Positions 63,146 through 64,000 of a stretch of 64,000 nt of DNA are shown here, in pieces; within the stretch, counting starts at the first letter, position 1; each line of letters opens with the position of its first letter. Position numbers and translations under genes: made by a program. The notes beneath the pieces were generated by a model. The model saw only the letters and a program-made list of their open reading frames with translations. It made no database searches and was not told the DNA's origin. Origin of the DNA: Sva-07 sp963707515 (lineage in GTDB: Bacteria > Actinomycetota > Acidimicrobiia > Acidimicrobiales > Ilumatobacteraceae); contig CAVPQI010000001.1 in the NCBI GenBank assembly GCA_963707515.1, positions 434,001 to 498,000 on the forward strand, given 5' to 3'.

Positions 63146-63540
63146 GTTACGTTTCCGGCCGGAACGATCGAGCCCGGCCTGACCGGGTCTCATGAAGCGG
63201 GAGCCGGTCAGCCTGCGGCTCATTGCGGGTACGGAGCGGGATCAAGGGCGCGAGATAGCGCAGCTTGAGCGTGTTAAGAACATTGCAGCCGCCCTGTGAG
63301 CAGTGCCGGTGCCCGGCGGATGCTTCGAACGAACGGACGTTCAGACCGTGTACCTGCGTCCTCATCGACGCGTCGTCACTCGAGCAGTCAAGTGCTGGGG
63401 GCCGCCGCCCGAATCCTGTTGTGGCACAGAGGGCGGGCGCGGAAACGCATGACAGGTGGTTAGCGCGAAGAGATGTGAATCCCGAGCGCGAGAAACCCCC
63501 AGCCGACTCCCACGCTCGTGGGGTCTGACCAGGGGTGTTG
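63146..63540. other. 395-nt region with no recognisable gene
   Basis: Less GC-rich than average, no ORF with coding character on either strand, no CRISPR-like repeat. GTGGGGTCTGACC near 63519 resembles the GGGGTC-type terminators found elsewhere in the window. It abuts the 3' end of tRNA-Val. Confidence 0.4.
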
Positions 63541-63617
63541 TGGTGGGCACGACGGGACTCGAACCCGGGACCTCTACCGTGTCATGGTAGCGCTCTAACC
63601 AACTGAGCTACACGCCC
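63541..63617 (-). tRNA. tRNA-Val (anticodon GAC)
   Basis: 77 nt with encoded CCA. Acceptor GGGCGTG/CGTGCCC (two G-U pairs), D arm AGCTCAGTTGGTTAGAGC, anticodon stem CTACC/GGTAG with loop ATGACAC giving GAC, T arm with TTCGAGT. The lowest T-stem pair is C-T, slightly unusual. Reads GUC codons. Confidence 0.92.
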
Positions 63618-63629
63618 GTAGCGAGGCCG

Positions 63630-63635
63630 TACGTT
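63630..63635 (+). promoter_or_regulatory. -10 box of a leaderless promoter
   Basis: TACGTT ends 8 nt before GTG 63644 of the oxygenase gene; tRNA-Val starts 12 nt away on the other strand. Confidence 0.5.
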
Positions 63636-63643
63636 ACCAACTC

Positions 63644-64000
63644 GTGAGCCGCACCCCACACCACGATCGACAACCAACGGTCGACGGCATCCCGGTGATC
63701 GACGTCGCTCCCCTGCTGGCGTCGGCGCACACATCGGTTGACGGTGCGGCCGACCAGGTCGCGGCGGCGGTCGACGGGGCGTGTCGCAGCGTCGGCTTCT
63801 TCGGGATCGTCGGGCACGGTGTCGACCCCGATCTGCAGGCGACGCTCGACGCCGCCAGCCGGGCGTTCTTCGCCTTGCCCGACGCCGACAAGGCACAGAT
63901 CGCGATGGCCCGTGCCGGATCGGCGTGGCGAGGGTGGTTCCCCGTCGAGGGTGAGCTGACGTCGGGGCCGACCCGACCGCAAGGAGGGCATCTACGTCGG
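63644..64000 (+). CDS. isopenicillin-N-synthase-like 2-oxoglutarate/Fe(II) oxygenase, N-terminal part, frameshifted
   Basis: The N-terminal domain of the IPNS/DIOX family: VDGIPVIDVAPLLAS, then CRSVGFFGIVGHGVDPDLQA and SRAFFALPDADKAQIAM. After WRGWFPVEGELTSG the sense moves to another frame reading GRPDRKEGIYVG, which is the expected family continuation; one extra G in GGGG at 63964-63967 explains it. The gene runs off the right edge, so the catalytic HxD...H is not seen. The N-terminal start is the GTG 8 nt after a -10 box. Confidence 0.78.
   Translation, partial: MSRTPHHDRQPTVDGIPVIDVAPLLASAHTSVDGAADQVAAAVDGACRSVGFFGIVGHGVDPDLQATLDAASRAFFALPDADKAQIAMARAGSAWRGWFPVEGELTSGPTRPQGGHLRR

Noticed and set aside
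63541..63617. Integrated element with attachment sites at tRNA-Val
   Set aside because: No integrase gene and no second copy of the tRNA 3' end were found in the window, so only a possible composition anomaly is reported.

Overview
The window is GC-rich actinobacterial DNA, most likely from the class Acidimicrobiia (Ilumatobacter-like). This rests on family content, not on a marker search: SCO6745-type and MSMEG_1061-type families, a PIG-L deacetylase, an ANTAR response regulator beside polA and rpsA-coaE (an order also seen in mycobacteria), monomeric isocitrate dehydrogenase, many leaderless starts, and a secreted protein with repeated LDTR modules. All genes are chromosomal in character. 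No transposase, integrase, phage gene or CRISPR array was seen.

Layout. 1-11.7 kb is mixed: the end of a DUF2252 gene, a chloroperoxidase-like hydrolase, an N-acetyltransferase, a broken lipoprotein gene, a DksA/TraR-type zinc-finger protein, an ECF sigma factor with its membrane-anchored partner, a luciferase-like monooxygenase, a LigD-type polymerase, a phytanoyl-CoA dioxygenase-like protein and NADP-type glutamate dehydrogenase. 12-27 kb holds a calcium-type P-ATPase, purN-guaB, moxR with a von Willebrand A gene, murJ, proB-obg, dgt, a lipoprotein and a PIG-L deacetylase. 27-41 kb holds a CoA-transferase/racemase, a PH-SHOCT membrane protein, two tandem CorC/HlyC genes, glutathione peroxidase, a gamma-glutamylcyclotransferase-like gene, rpsA-coaE, a methyltransferase, polA and the ANTAR regulator.

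41.3-52.3 kb is a fatty-acid and lipid block. It contains a tRNA-Leu, fabD-fabH-fabG-acpP-fabF with 4-nt overlaps between fabH/fabG and acpP/fabF, a LysR gene, the opposing operon plsC-like - HIT-like - fabZ, a candidate 6C small RNA, and a second LysR gene overlapping an acyl-CoA carboxylase beta subunit. FabD carries an extra C-terminal domain that looks like a biotinyl/lipoyl domain without its lysine. 52.4-64 kb holds citrate synthase and isocitrate dehydrogenase facing each other, an acyl-CoA dehydrogenase, a hydrolase behind a tiny leaderless ORF, an amidase, a secreted SGNH hydrolase, a lower-GC stretch with a GAF-like membrane protein and a 54-residue basic protein, tRNA-Val, and the start of an isopenicillin-N-synthase-like oxygenase.

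Two window-wide signals matter to any reader. First, many genes have a TANNNT box ending 6-8 nt before the start codon, the signature of leaderless transcripts; it was used to pick several starts. Second, at least ten single-base reading-frame breaks lie in otherwise well-conserved genes, including essential rpsA and three in gdhA. They look like assembly indels rather than biology, so these genes are given as single CDSs spanning the break.
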